From NCBI GenBank assembly GCA_046760445.1, contig JBHIEE010000130.1, positions 1-7,126 of the forward strand: 7,126 nucleotides of DNA, read 5' to 3'. Within the stretch, counting starts at the first letter, position 1. Every line of letters begins with the position of its first letter. This stretch comes from JBHIEE01 sp046760445. GTDB lineage: Bacteria > Acidobacteriota > Aminicenantia > JdFR-78. The position numbers and the translations under genes are program-made. Below, in pieces: positions 1 through 6,308 of the stretch. The notes under the pieces are model-generated. The model saw only the letters and a program-made list of their open reading frames with translations, was not told the origin of the DNA and searched no databases.

Positions 1-959
1 CCTGCTCTACCTGCAATTATGGGTTTTCCACATGCACTTGCTTCTATAAAAACTATTCCAAAACCTTCAACAAATTTTTTACTTGGTACTTCCCTTGTAA
101 GAAGTATGAAAACATCACAAGAAGCATAATATAGTGGCAGTTCTTCATCTGAGATTTCTCCAACAAATATTATATTCTCTTTTGATTTCTTTGTAGCTAA
201 TTTTTTTAAATAATTCTCCTCCGGCCCTTTGCCAACAATTATATATACTACATCAGAATATTTTCTTAAAATTTCTGGCATCAGATTTATCATTTTATCG
301 ATACCTTTATTTGCTTCTAAGCGAGATACTGTTAGAAGAATTTTTTTATTGTAAAGATTATGTCGCTTGAATATCTTTTCGGCATTTAGGCTGGGATTAA
401 ATCTAACGGTATCAACTCCCGGAGTAAATGTTGCTATTTTGGAATGTGATATATTCTGTTTTATAAGTTGGACTTTAGTGAAGTTGCTTATTGTAATGAC
501 TTTAGTTGCATTGTTCAGTATCAGTTTCAATAGAGGAGACAACAGTTTATGCTTTCTAAATTTTGGTCCATACATATGAACGTAATACGGTTTTTTTAAT
601 AATTTATAAATGAGGTATCCAGCAAGTCCGGTGGTTAAAAGTTGTCCACATATTAATTTATCAATTTTTTCTTTTTTTACAATTCTAATAGCATTTATAG
701 CAAAGATGAAAGGTTGAATATATTTATTAAATGTCTTTATTCTCCTAATGTTATATTTTTGTAAGGAATCAAATACTTTATCATTGCGGGTTTTTTTTGT
801 CAGAACCATAATACGTGGGATTTTATTGCATATTTCAAAGAAAAGAGTAGAGATCCCTCCCTTTACAGGCAAAAAATCACCTGAAATAAGTAGAATTTTA
901 TCTTTTATTCCAAGTTCAATAGGATGCTCTTTTGATAAAGGAATATTTTTTATAAACAT
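1..959 (-). CDS. GT4 family glycosyltransferase, PimB-like, C-terminus cut by window edge
   Basis: An open frame of 319 codons runs from an ATG at 959 to the left edge with no stop, so the C-terminus lies outside the window. Seen in the translation: an N-terminal Rossmann strand and glycine loop (ILLISGDFLPVKGGIS, about 22-37), VHMYG with His128, TPGVD near 179-183, the donor-site motif SRLEANKG (Arg213, Lys218) and EGFGIVFIEASACGKP with the E-x7-E pair Glu298/Glu306. These are the marks of retaining GT-B enzymes of family GT4, and the last motif most resembles PimB-type mannosyltransferases. The sugar and acceptor are inferred only loosely. An in-frame TAG at 966-968 rules out any start upstream, and AGGAG lies 3 bases before the ATG. 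Family members are usually about 370-390 residues, so some 50-70 residues are probably missing. It is likely a cytoplasmic, membrane-associated enzyme of the surface-glycan cluster. Confidence 0.93.
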   Translation of the reverse strand, partial: MFIKNIPLSKEHPIELGIKDKILLISGDFLPVKGGISTLFFEICNKIPRIMVLTKKTRNDKVFDSLQKYNIRRIKTFNKYIQPFIFAINAIRIVKKEKIDKLICGQLLTTGLAGYLIYKLLKKPYYVHMYGPKFRKHKLLSPLLKLILNNATKVITISNFTKVQLIKQNISHSKIATFTPGVDTVRFNPSLNAEKIFKRHNLYNKKILLTVSRLEANKGIDKMINLMPEILRKYSDVVYIIVGKGPEENYLKKLATKKSKENIIFVGEISDEELPLYYASCDVFILLTREVPSKKFVEGFGIVFIEASACGKPIIAGRA

Positions 960-968
960 TTTCTCCTA
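960..968 (-). promoter_or_regulatory. Shine-Dalgarno overlapping the stop codon of the preceding mini-ORF
   Basis: On the minus strand TAGGAGAAA directly precedes the ATG at 959. AGGAG (967-963) is the strongest Shine-Dalgarno match seen among the genes here, though its 3-base spacing is short. The TAG stop of the 41-codon ORF (968-966) shares bases with it, so ribosomes ending that ORF would stop on the binding site of the next gene. Translational coupling is inferred, not shown. Confidence 0.6.
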
Positions 969-1091
969 TAATGCAAAATTTATCAATGCCCATATAGTTG
1001 TCCCTAAATCTTCTCTTCCAGAAAAATGCCTCATTTTAATTAACAATTCCTTATTCTTAATTGTTCCTATAAAGTCACATATTCCACACAT
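966..1091 (-). pseudogene. N-terminal remnant of asparagine synthetase (glutamine-hydrolysing), asnB-like, 41 codons
   Basis: Between two glycosyltransferase genes lies a 41-codon ORF, ATG at 1091 and TAG at 968-966. It begins MCGICDFIG. AsnB-type class II glutamine amidotransferases characteristically begin MCGI(A/C)GF(I/V)G, with Cys2 becoming the N-terminal nucleophile after Met removal. Next come KELLIKM and GREDLG, which lines up loosely with the family's KM...HRGPDDxG, and then INFAL where the family usually reads a short stretch ending in LGHRRLS. The HRGPD motif is degraded, and the rest of a protein normally near 600 residues is absent. I read it as a truncated, non-functional relic. 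Such genes are common in polysaccharide clusters, where they amidate sugar acids or peptides. The ORF starts 2 bases after the stop of the gene before it, with a weak GGGA (1102-1099) upstream, so it may still be translated. A chance similarity is possible, but the nine-residue N-terminal match at the very start makes that unlikely. Confidence 0.7.
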
Positions 1092-1093
1092 TT

Positions 1094-2212
1094 TCAATTC
1101 CCATAAACTGATTCAAATAATGATATAAGTTTTTTAGTCGTTTTCTCAGAGGTAAAAAGTTTTGCTCTTGCCAGTCCTTTTTGGCGAAACCTGTTTCTAA
1201 GATTTTCATCTTCTAACATCCGCTTGAATGCCTTGGACATTTCTTCAACATCATAAGGATCGAAAAAAAGTGCTGCGTCGTCAAGAACTTCTGGCATAGA
1301 AGAGGTATTAGAACTTGCCACAGGACAACCACAGGCCATCGCTTCTAATGGCGGTAGTCCAAAACCTTCATACAGAGAAGGAAATATAAATAATTCTGCT
1401 CCACTATAAAGTGCAGGCAAATCTTCCTCCAATATATGTCCAACATAGATTATATATTGTAGGTCGCTGGGTCCCAGTCGCTTATCGTCTATGACTGATC
1501 TCTTAGGTTCCCCTCCTCCAAGCACAAGATCATATTCCTGTTTTATAGTTTCTGGTAATAAATTATAAGCCTCGATGAGTCTTTTCACATTCTTATGTGG
1601 TTTAAAATTTCCAACATATAATATATATTTTTTATTAATTTCATATTTCTTTTTTACTAATTCTATTTTATTTTTCTCATGAATTGTTTTAAATTTAGGA
1701 CTTACCCCTAAATAAACTACTTCTAATTTGTCCTTAGGTAAATTTAGGGTTTTCAATAAATCATTTTTTGTATAATTTGAACAGGTTATAATTTTCTTTG
1801 TTTTTTTGGATGCTAATTTAATGAAATTTTTTATGTAAAACTTGTTTTTGAAATAATTGGTATAAGGTTTCACAAGAAGATAAGTCACATCAAAAATTGA
1901 TAATATTGTTTTTGTCTTGGTTAAAAATGGTATTTTATAGTAAGGCGAAAAAAATACATCAATTTTATATTCATCTAACATTTTTTTTAGTTTAACCTGA
2001 TCCCATAACAATGTAATTCTTTCTGGAATGAAAACTTTCTGAAATATATTTTTATTAAAAAACTCATCTTCTAAGTAAGTATCTTGATTTCCAAATAAAA
2101 TAAATTTGTGTCCTGTATTTTTCGATGATACAGAACTAAAAAAATCATTTAATATACGGCCGATCCCTGTCAATTTTCCAGTCAGTTCTCTACAATCTAT
2201 TCCTATGTACAT
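1094..2212 (-). CDS. GT4 family glycosyltransferase (WbaZ/mannosyltransferase-like)
   Basis: A complete 372-residue protein of typical GT4 length. Seen: IDCRELTGKLTGIGR (5-19), the acceptor-side glycine region common in O-antigen mannosyltransferases; SNYTKNDLL (145-153); VGNFKPHKN (200-208), the phosphate-binding donor motif with Lys204 and Lys207; FPSLYEGFGLPPLEAMACGCPV (277-298) with E-x7-E pair Glu282/Glu290; and MPEVLDDAALFFDP (306-319), typical of the C-terminal domain. The expected role is transfer of a sugar from a nucleotide donor to a lipid-linked glycan in the cytoplasm; the specific sugar cannot be read from sequence. One oddity: where many relatives have HD, this protein reads SIFDVT (105-110), with Phe107 instead of His. 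The ATG at 2212 is preceded only by a weak GAG. It starts 28 bases after the zinc-ribbon methyltransferase and ends 2 bases before the asparagine-synthetase relic. Confidence 0.94.
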   Translation of the reverse strand: MYIGIDCRELTGKLTGIGRILNDFFSSVSSKNTGHKFILFGNQDTYLEDEFFNKNIFQKVFIPERITLLWDQVKLKKMLDEYKIDVFFSPYYKIPFLTKTKTILSIFDVTYLLVKPYTNYFKNKFYIKNFIKLASKKTKKIITCSNYTKNDLLKTLNLPKDKLEVVYLGVSPKFKTIHEKNKIELVKKKYEINKKYILYVGNFKPHKNVKRLIEAYNLLPETIKQEYDLVLGGGEPKRSVIDDKRLGPSDLQYIIYVGHILEEDLPALYSGAELFIFPSLYEGFGLPPLEAMACGCPVASSNTSSMPEVLDDAALFFDPYDVEEMSKAFKRMLEDENLRNRFRQKGLARAKLFTSEKTTKKLISLFESVYGN

Positions 2213-2240
2213 TAGCTCAATAGTTCAATGCTTCATTTGT

Positions 2241-3071
2241 TTATTTTAGTCTGGCAAAAATCTTAATTCCACAACTAGTGTTAAACCCAGTAAGAAAGTA
2301 AACAGGCAATGAAAAATAATCTAAAATTTTTTTATTAAACTCAACCTGACCCAAATCAGGGCAAATTCTTACAACTATAAATCCACTCTTATCGAGTATA
2401 TACCTAATAGTCTTTTCACTAAAATGGTAAAGGTGTAATTCTTTATTGGTAAGAGAAAAAAGAGACAATTTTCTGCCTTTTACTAATAGGTAGAGCAAAC
2501 GATTCAAATAATTGTGTAAGTTTGGTACTGCTATAACTAAAAGACCATCTGGTGCTATTATCCTTTGTATTTCTTTTAATGTTTCAAAAGGGTCAGTCAA
2601 ATGCTCCAATACATGCCACATAGTGATAATGTCAAAAGATTTTTCTTTAAAGTTTGCCTCTACTAAATTTCTATTAAATATCTCAAGTCCAAATTTCTCT
2701 TTTGCATATAAACAGGCGTATTCAGAAATTTCTGTTCCTGTCACATTGAACCCTTCTTTTTGTGCCAGAAAAAGAAAAAGCCCTTCCCCACAGCCAACAT
2801 CAAGCAATTTTTGACCTGAGGCCATTGTTTTTAACTCATTAATGCGCTTTTTCCACAGACTAATTCTCTGTTTGGTCTGAATAGAAATCCATTCTGAGTA
2901 GTAATCTTTATTATAATGTTTTCTGAGCCAGTCATTTGGTGGTAGAGGATAAACGAAGACAAGCCCACAATTTCTACATTTAACCACATTATAAAGGGTA
3001 GAAGTTTTTTCAATAATTCTTAGTTTTACTCCACCACAAAGATTACACTTTATGTCAGATAAGGTCTTCAT
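2241..3071 (-). CDS. class I SAM-dependent methyltransferase with N-terminal zinc ribbon
   Basis: A complete 276-residue protein in two parts. Residues 9-35 hold two CxxC pairs (Cys9/Cys12, Cys32/Cys35; CNLCGG and CRNCGLVFVYPLPP), a small zinc ribbon. From about residue 85 comes a Rossmann methyltransferase fold: motif I LLDVGCGEG (89-97), acidic Glu114 (TEIS) placed to bind the SAM ribose, FDIITMWHVLEHL (146-158) as the post-motif II HxxEH segment, and APDGLLVIAVPN as motif III. This architecture is common in polysaccharide clusters and resembles, in shorter form, the zinc-ribbon sugar C-methyltransferases of about 410 residues. The acceptor is inferred to be a sugar or glycan, not demonstrated. 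An in-frame TAG at 3083-3081 makes the ATG at 3071 the earliest possible start. It overlaps the end of the upstream GT4 gene by 17 bases, and with almost no Shine-Dalgarno it probably depends on coupled translation. Confidence 0.92.
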   Translation of the reverse strand: MKTLSDIKCNLCGGVKLRIIEKTSTLYNVVKCRNCGLVFVYPLPPNDWLRKHYNKDYYSEWISIQTKQRISLWKKRINELKTMASGQKLLDVGCGEGLFLFLAQKEGFNVTGTEISEYACLYAKEKFGLEIFNRNLVEANFKEKSFDIITMWHVLEHLTDPFETLKEIQRIIAPDGLLVIAVPNLHNYLNRLLYLLVKGRKLSLFSLTNKELHLYHFSEKTIRYILDKSGFIVVRICPDLGQVEFNKKILDYFSLPVYFLTGFNTSCGIKIFARLK

Positions 3072-4134
3072 AAATTTGTTCTATTTTTTCTACATTCTGC
3101 TCAGCAGAAAAAAATTCTTCCACTCTTTTTCTTCCATTCAAGCCCATTTCAATTGCCTTTTCTTTATTTTTTAAAAGATATATACAGGCCTGAGCAAGTG
3201 CTTGTGCATTTTTGGGTGACACTAAAATACCTGTTACATTATCTTCAACTGTTTCCATAACGCCGCCAATTTTGGTTGCTACGACTACTTTTCCACAAGC
3301 CATTGCTTCTATAATTACCCTCCCAAAGGGCTCGGGTTCGATTGATGGATTTACAATGACATCGCATAAGTTCATTAATTTGGGTATATCTTTTCTAAAA
3401 CCCGTGAAGATTACATTATTTTTTAACCCAAGTGTTTCTACATAATTTATTAATTGATTCTTATATTCTTTTTCTCCTTCTCCAGCAACTAAAAACATTA
3501 AATTTGGGATATTATCTTTGATAATCCTTGCAGAATTAAAAAATAGTATATGCCCTTTCCACGGGTCAATTCTTGAAAATATTCCCACAATTTTTTTATC
3601 TCTTTTAACATTGAATTCATTAAGGAGATATTCAATATCTAATCCTGGTCTGAAAATCTTAGTATCAACCGCATTATGAATTTTTATAACCTTATTCTTG
3701 TTGCCAATCCAAGCAAATTTTTCTTTCACAGCATCTGATATAACAATAATTTTTGTTGATAAACCAGTAATTAATTTATCCTTCCATTTAGCAGACTCAG
3801 TAACCCTTACATGCCATACAAAAGGAATACGTAGTAATTTGCTAACGACTGCTGAATAAAAAGTTAATCTTGTAGTAGGAGAGTTACAATGTATAAGAGA
3901 TGGTCTGTACTGAGAGATTATTTTATATATTGAAACAAAAGAATTTTTAGAAATTAATACAGGGATATTCATTTTTTCTAATTCATGTTTAATTGGATTA
4001 TCAAGTGAGTCTATCACAGATGTAGGATTAAATTTATTTCTATTAATATTTTTTAAGACTAATAAAAGACTTTCCTGACCCCCACCAGGTGGTGAAATAG
4101 GAGTATCTATGTAAAGTATATTTTTTTTATCCAT
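3055..4134 (-). CDS. GT4 family glycosyltransferase
   Basis: About 360 residues (numbered here from the GTG at 4137), full length for GT4. Seen: ILYIDTPISPPGGGQESL (7-24), the N-terminal strand and glycine loop; LIHCNSPTTRL (81-91) and FVWHVRVTES with His109; VIKIHNAVDTKIF (150-162), the domain linker typical of the family; FSRIDPWKG with Arg189 and Lys194 contacting the donor phosphates; and EPEPFGRVIIEAMACGKVVVAT with E-x7-E pair Glu269/Glu277. The predicted role is sugar transfer onto a lipid-linked glycan; donor and acceptor are unknown. Start choice: the frame can begin at GTG 4137 or ATG 4134, adjacent codons. I chose ATG because TGATG shares a base with the preceding stop, a classic coupling arrangement; GTG would give a 4-base GTGA overlap instead. 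The 3' end overlaps the methyltransferase gene by 17 bases. Confidence 0.93.
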   Translation of the reverse strand: MDKKNILYIDTPISPPGGGQESLLLVLKNINRNKFNPTSVIDSLDNPIKHELEKMNIPVLISKNSFVSIYKIISQYRPSLIHCNSPTTRLTFYSAVVSKLLRIPFVWHVRVTESAKWKDKLITGLSTKIIVISDAVKEKFAWIGNKNKVIKIHNAVDTKIFRPGLDIEYLLNEFNVKRDKKIVGIFSRIDPWKGHILFFNSARIIKDNIPNLMFLVAGEGEKEYKNQLINYVETLGLKNNVIFTGFRKDIPKLMNLCDVIVNPSIEPEPFGRVIIEAMACGKVVVATKIGGVMETVEDNVTGILVSPKNAQALAQACIYLLKNKEKAIEMGLNGRKRVEEFFSAEQNVEKIEQIYEDLI

Positions 4135-5120
4135 CACTTATTTTTACTCATATTGATAGGCTGAATAATTCTTCCTAAATCCATTCCCGAGTCCATCACG
4201 AATTTTACCAATGGACACATCAGAGCAGTTAAAAAATCTTTTTCGTATATCAAAAATCTATGCTGCCATGTTATATATGTCCAGTATATCACTCCCAGTA
4301 GTACCCAAAAAACATAAAAATTAAAAAAGCTTTTAAGAATCGCAAAATAAATAACAATACAAAAAATCAGTTTTAAAATCACAGAGCTTTTTAGCCACCA
4401 TTTTAATAATTGAGTTCTTTCGACTTTATTTGAAGACTTATAAAGCAGATATTCAGCACGGCCCCTTCTTAAAAACCAAAGGAATACTTTGTAAATATTA
4501 CTTCTTGGTTTATGATATAGTATTGCACTCGGATTGAAAACACATTTATATTTTTTATTCACTCTTTGAGAAAATTCAAGATCTTCCCCACCAAGTTTTA
4601 GATTTTCATTAAATAAACCAATATCTTCGAAAACTTCTCTTTTATATGCACAGTTGCACGTTGAAAGATGGCTGGTTTTGATAATTTTACCTTTTGATTT
4701 AAAAATTCTCTTTTTACCGCCATTGGGAAAGCCAAGCGAGTTTTCAGCTTTTCCTGAGATGCTCTTACCCTTGGTAAGAACCCCACCAGTTACACCATAT
4801 ATATCATTTTTGAATGTTGAGACAAGTTCTTTAAGCCATGTTAGACTAACGATACAATCATCATCAACAAAAACAATTATTTCACCATTGGCATTTTTTA
4901 TGCCGGTATTTCTTGCATAACCATACCCATAATTTTTCCTCGGTAAAAATATATACTTCACATCGGGTATTTCTCTTGGGTTGTCTCCTTCTTCTACAAC
5001 AATTATTTCATATTTATCTTTAGGATAGTCAGTCCGTTTTATTGAGTTAATTGCTTTAACGAGCAACTTATGTCTATCCTTAGAAATAATAACAACTGAT
5101 ACGAAAGGTATCTTATTCAT
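4134..5120 (-). CDS. GT2 family glycosyltransferase with C-terminal membrane segments
   Basis: A complete 328-residue protein with a GT-A fold. Seen: VSVVIISKDR (7-16), the opening strand and loop of the nucleotide site; YEIIVVEEGD (37-46); YARNTGIKNANGEIIVFVDDDC (68-89), whose Asp86/Asp88 form the DxD metal and nucleotide motif; GGEDLEF (177-183) with Asp180 as the likely catalytic base of the ED motif; His203 in LYHKPRS; and RRGRAEYLL (218-226), resembling the distal acceptor-side arginine motif of membrane GT2 enzymes. Two hydrophobic segments follow, about 245-264 and 266-284, so the enzyme is probably anchored with its catalytic domain in the cytoplasm. Family knowledge predicts inverting transfer from a UDP-, GDP- or dTDP-sugar; the sugar is not determinable. 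Its TGA shares bases with the start of the next GT4 gene. No good Shine-Dalgarno sits next to the ATG; a GAGAG lies in a possible hairpin loop upstream. Confidence 0.93.
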   Translation of the reverse strand: MNKIPFVSVVIISKDRHKLLVKAINSIKRTDYPKDKYEIIVVEEGDNPREIPDVKYIFLPRKNYGYGYARNTGIKNANGEIIVFVDDDCIVSLTWLKELVSTFKNDIYGVTGGVLTKGKSISGKAENSLGFPNGGKKRIFKSKGKIIKTSHLSTCNCAYKREVFEDIGLFNENLKLGGEDLEFSQRVNKKYKCVFNPSAILYHKPRSNIYKVFLWFLRRGRAEYLLYKSSNKVERTQLLKWWLKSSVILKLIFCIVIYFAILKSFFNFYVFWVLLGVIYWTYITWQHRFLIYEKDFLTALMCPLVKFVMDSGMDLGRIIQPINMSKNK

Positions 5121-5128
5121 CTTTTTTT

Positions 5129-5162
5129 ATATTCTTTTTCTCTCAAGAATATTAAAGAATAT
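5129..5162 (-). repeat. short direct and inverted repeats (8-mer AAGAATAT) before the GT2 gene
   Basis: The 56-base gap upstream of the GT2 gene carries AAGAATAT on the plus strand at 5145-5152 and again at 5155-5162, and its inverse complement ATATTCTT at 5129-5136. On the transcript, either upstream copy could pair with the segment 8 bases before the ATG. The inner pairing makes an 8-base-pair A/U-rich stem with an 8-base loop holding GAGAG. The stem is weak, and AT richness makes chance plausible. No T-run follows on either strand in terminator position. Confidence 0.4.
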
Positions 5163-5176
5163 CTCTATTTTTGATA

Positions 5177-6271
5177 TCATAAAAGTGATGTTAACCACTC
5201 CAATAGAGTTTCTGCTCGGTGCGACCAATGATGTTGAAGACTCGCTTGCTGGCGCGCATACCGCACGGAATGTTCTTTTTCATTAATTGCTTTCTGGAGT
5301 TTTTCTACCCACTCCTTTTCGTTTCGGGCTATACTCACCCATGGTTGTAATCGGCTCGATGTTTCAATCAGAGAAGATACGATAGGAAGACCTGATGTCA
5401 AATAATCATAGAGCTTTGTTGCATCTCCTTCTAGACCTGATCTATAAGGAGCAGCCAAGACATCACAACCGGCCATCCAACCTGGAATGTCCTCAATCGC
5501 TTGAACATTTATAGAGTGTATGTTTGGATAATTTATCAGCTTAACACGAATTTCTTCTCTCATACTACCGACAAGAATCCAGTGCCATTCGGGTCGAATC
5601 CTAACTAGTCTAATTAATAGATCAATATCAAACCATGGTCCTATATGGCCAATATAGCCGATCCTCGGTCGAGGTATTGTCTGAAGTGCTTGCGGAATGG
5701 ATATATCATTAGATAAGGGCTTAAAAAGTGTGGCATTATGTAAAATCAATACATTATCGTCATGACGATATTGCTTTGCCATATTCCCTAATATATTGGT
5801 GACAGCTATTACCCCATCGCTCGACTTTACTGCAAGCTCCTGCTCTTGATTCATTTCAGGAAATTCATAGTATCGAGCCCAATTATCGGTCCAATCAAAT
5901 ATAACTTTGGCTCCTGAAGCCACTTTCTGCGCTAATGGCAAATCCCACGGATGGTAAAAGATTACTACCTCATAGCTACCTCTCTTAATCTGGCGAGAAA
6001 TCTGTTTAGCGAGCAAGTTTCGATTGATACCCCGAATCCATCTCCATCTTTCGCCCGGCACAATTAAACGTCCCCGGACAATAGAAAGTTTATCCCGCGA
6101 TATGAACGGAAAATATCCTAATTTGCCCCTCCACCAGGCTGAAAGAGGCTCAACATAAAAGAGATGTGCTATCTCTTTCTTTGCCATCAAAGTTTCGTAT
6201 AGCAATTGTTTGCGAGCACGTCTCTTATCAAACCATGATTCCTTAGATAATACTAAAAGTGACAGTTTCAT
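5177..6271 (-). CDS. divergent GT-B glycosyltransferase, GT1/GT4-like (TuaH-type)
   Basis: A complete 364-residue protein. Seen: an N-terminal Rossmann-like half with VVIFYHPWDLPLA (102-114) and VIFDWTDNWARYY (123-135), the aspartate and aromatic pattern I associate with TuaH-type enzymes of teichuronic acid synthesis; DGVIAVTNILG (152-162); LHNATLF (177-183) at the domain junction; PRIGYIGHIGPWFDIDLL (202-219) as the donor-side glycine strand; WHWILVGS (229-236); and APYRSGLEGDATKLYDYLTSGLPIVSS (274-300) as the nucleotide-binding region. In that region Lys286 and Asp289 stand where relatives usually have KxxEYL, so the second conserved glutamate is Asp. It probably transfers a sugar onto the surface glycan; the substrates are unknown. 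The coding DNA is visibly richer in G+C, with more CG dinucleotides, than its neighbours, suggesting a separate origin. Gaps are 37 bases on its 5' side and 56 on its 3' side. The Shine-Dalgarno is poor, so the ATG at 6271 is the likely but not certain start. Confidence 0.88.
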   Translation of the reverse strand: MKLSLLVLSKESWFDKRRARKQLLYETLMAKKEIAHLFYVEPLSAWWRGKLGYFPFISRDKLSIVRGRLIVPGERWRWIRGINRNLLAKQISRQIKRGSYEVVIFYHPWDLPLAQKVASGAKVIFDWTDNWARYYEFPEMNQEQELAVKSSDGVIAVTNILGNMAKQYRHDDNVLILHNATLFKPLSNDISIPQALQTIPRPRIGYIGHIGPWFDIDLLIRLVRIRPEWHWILVGSMREEIRVKLINYPNIHSINVQAIEDIPGWMAGCDVLAAPYRSGLEGDATKLYDYLTSGLPIVSSLIETSSRLQPWVSIARNEKEWVEKLQKAINEKEHSVRYARQQASLQHHWSHRAETLLEWLTSLL

Positions 6272-6308
6272 CTCATCTTTTATATTTAATCCATTTTTAA
6301 TCTATTAA

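Noticed and set aside
748..1128. Plus-strand ORF of 126 codons over the start of the PimB-like gene and the asparagine-synthetase relic
   Set aside because: It lies opposite minus-strand frames with clear family motifs, and its translation shows no recognisable domain.
2512..2814. Plus-strand ORF of 100 codons inside the zinc-ribbon methyltransferase gene
   Set aside because: It is fully antisense to a gene with intact SAM-binding motifs and its product shows no domain.
5129..5152. Inverted repeat considered as a transcription terminator
   Set aside because: The 8-base-pair stem is all A/T-rich and is followed by an A-run, not a T-run, on the minus strand, with no T-run after it on the plus strand.
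5169..5184. Palindrome TGATATCA with flanking T and A runs at the end of the TuaH-like gene
   Set aside because: It is only 8 bases long, contains the stop codon of that gene, and has no second copy that would suggest an operator or insertion site.
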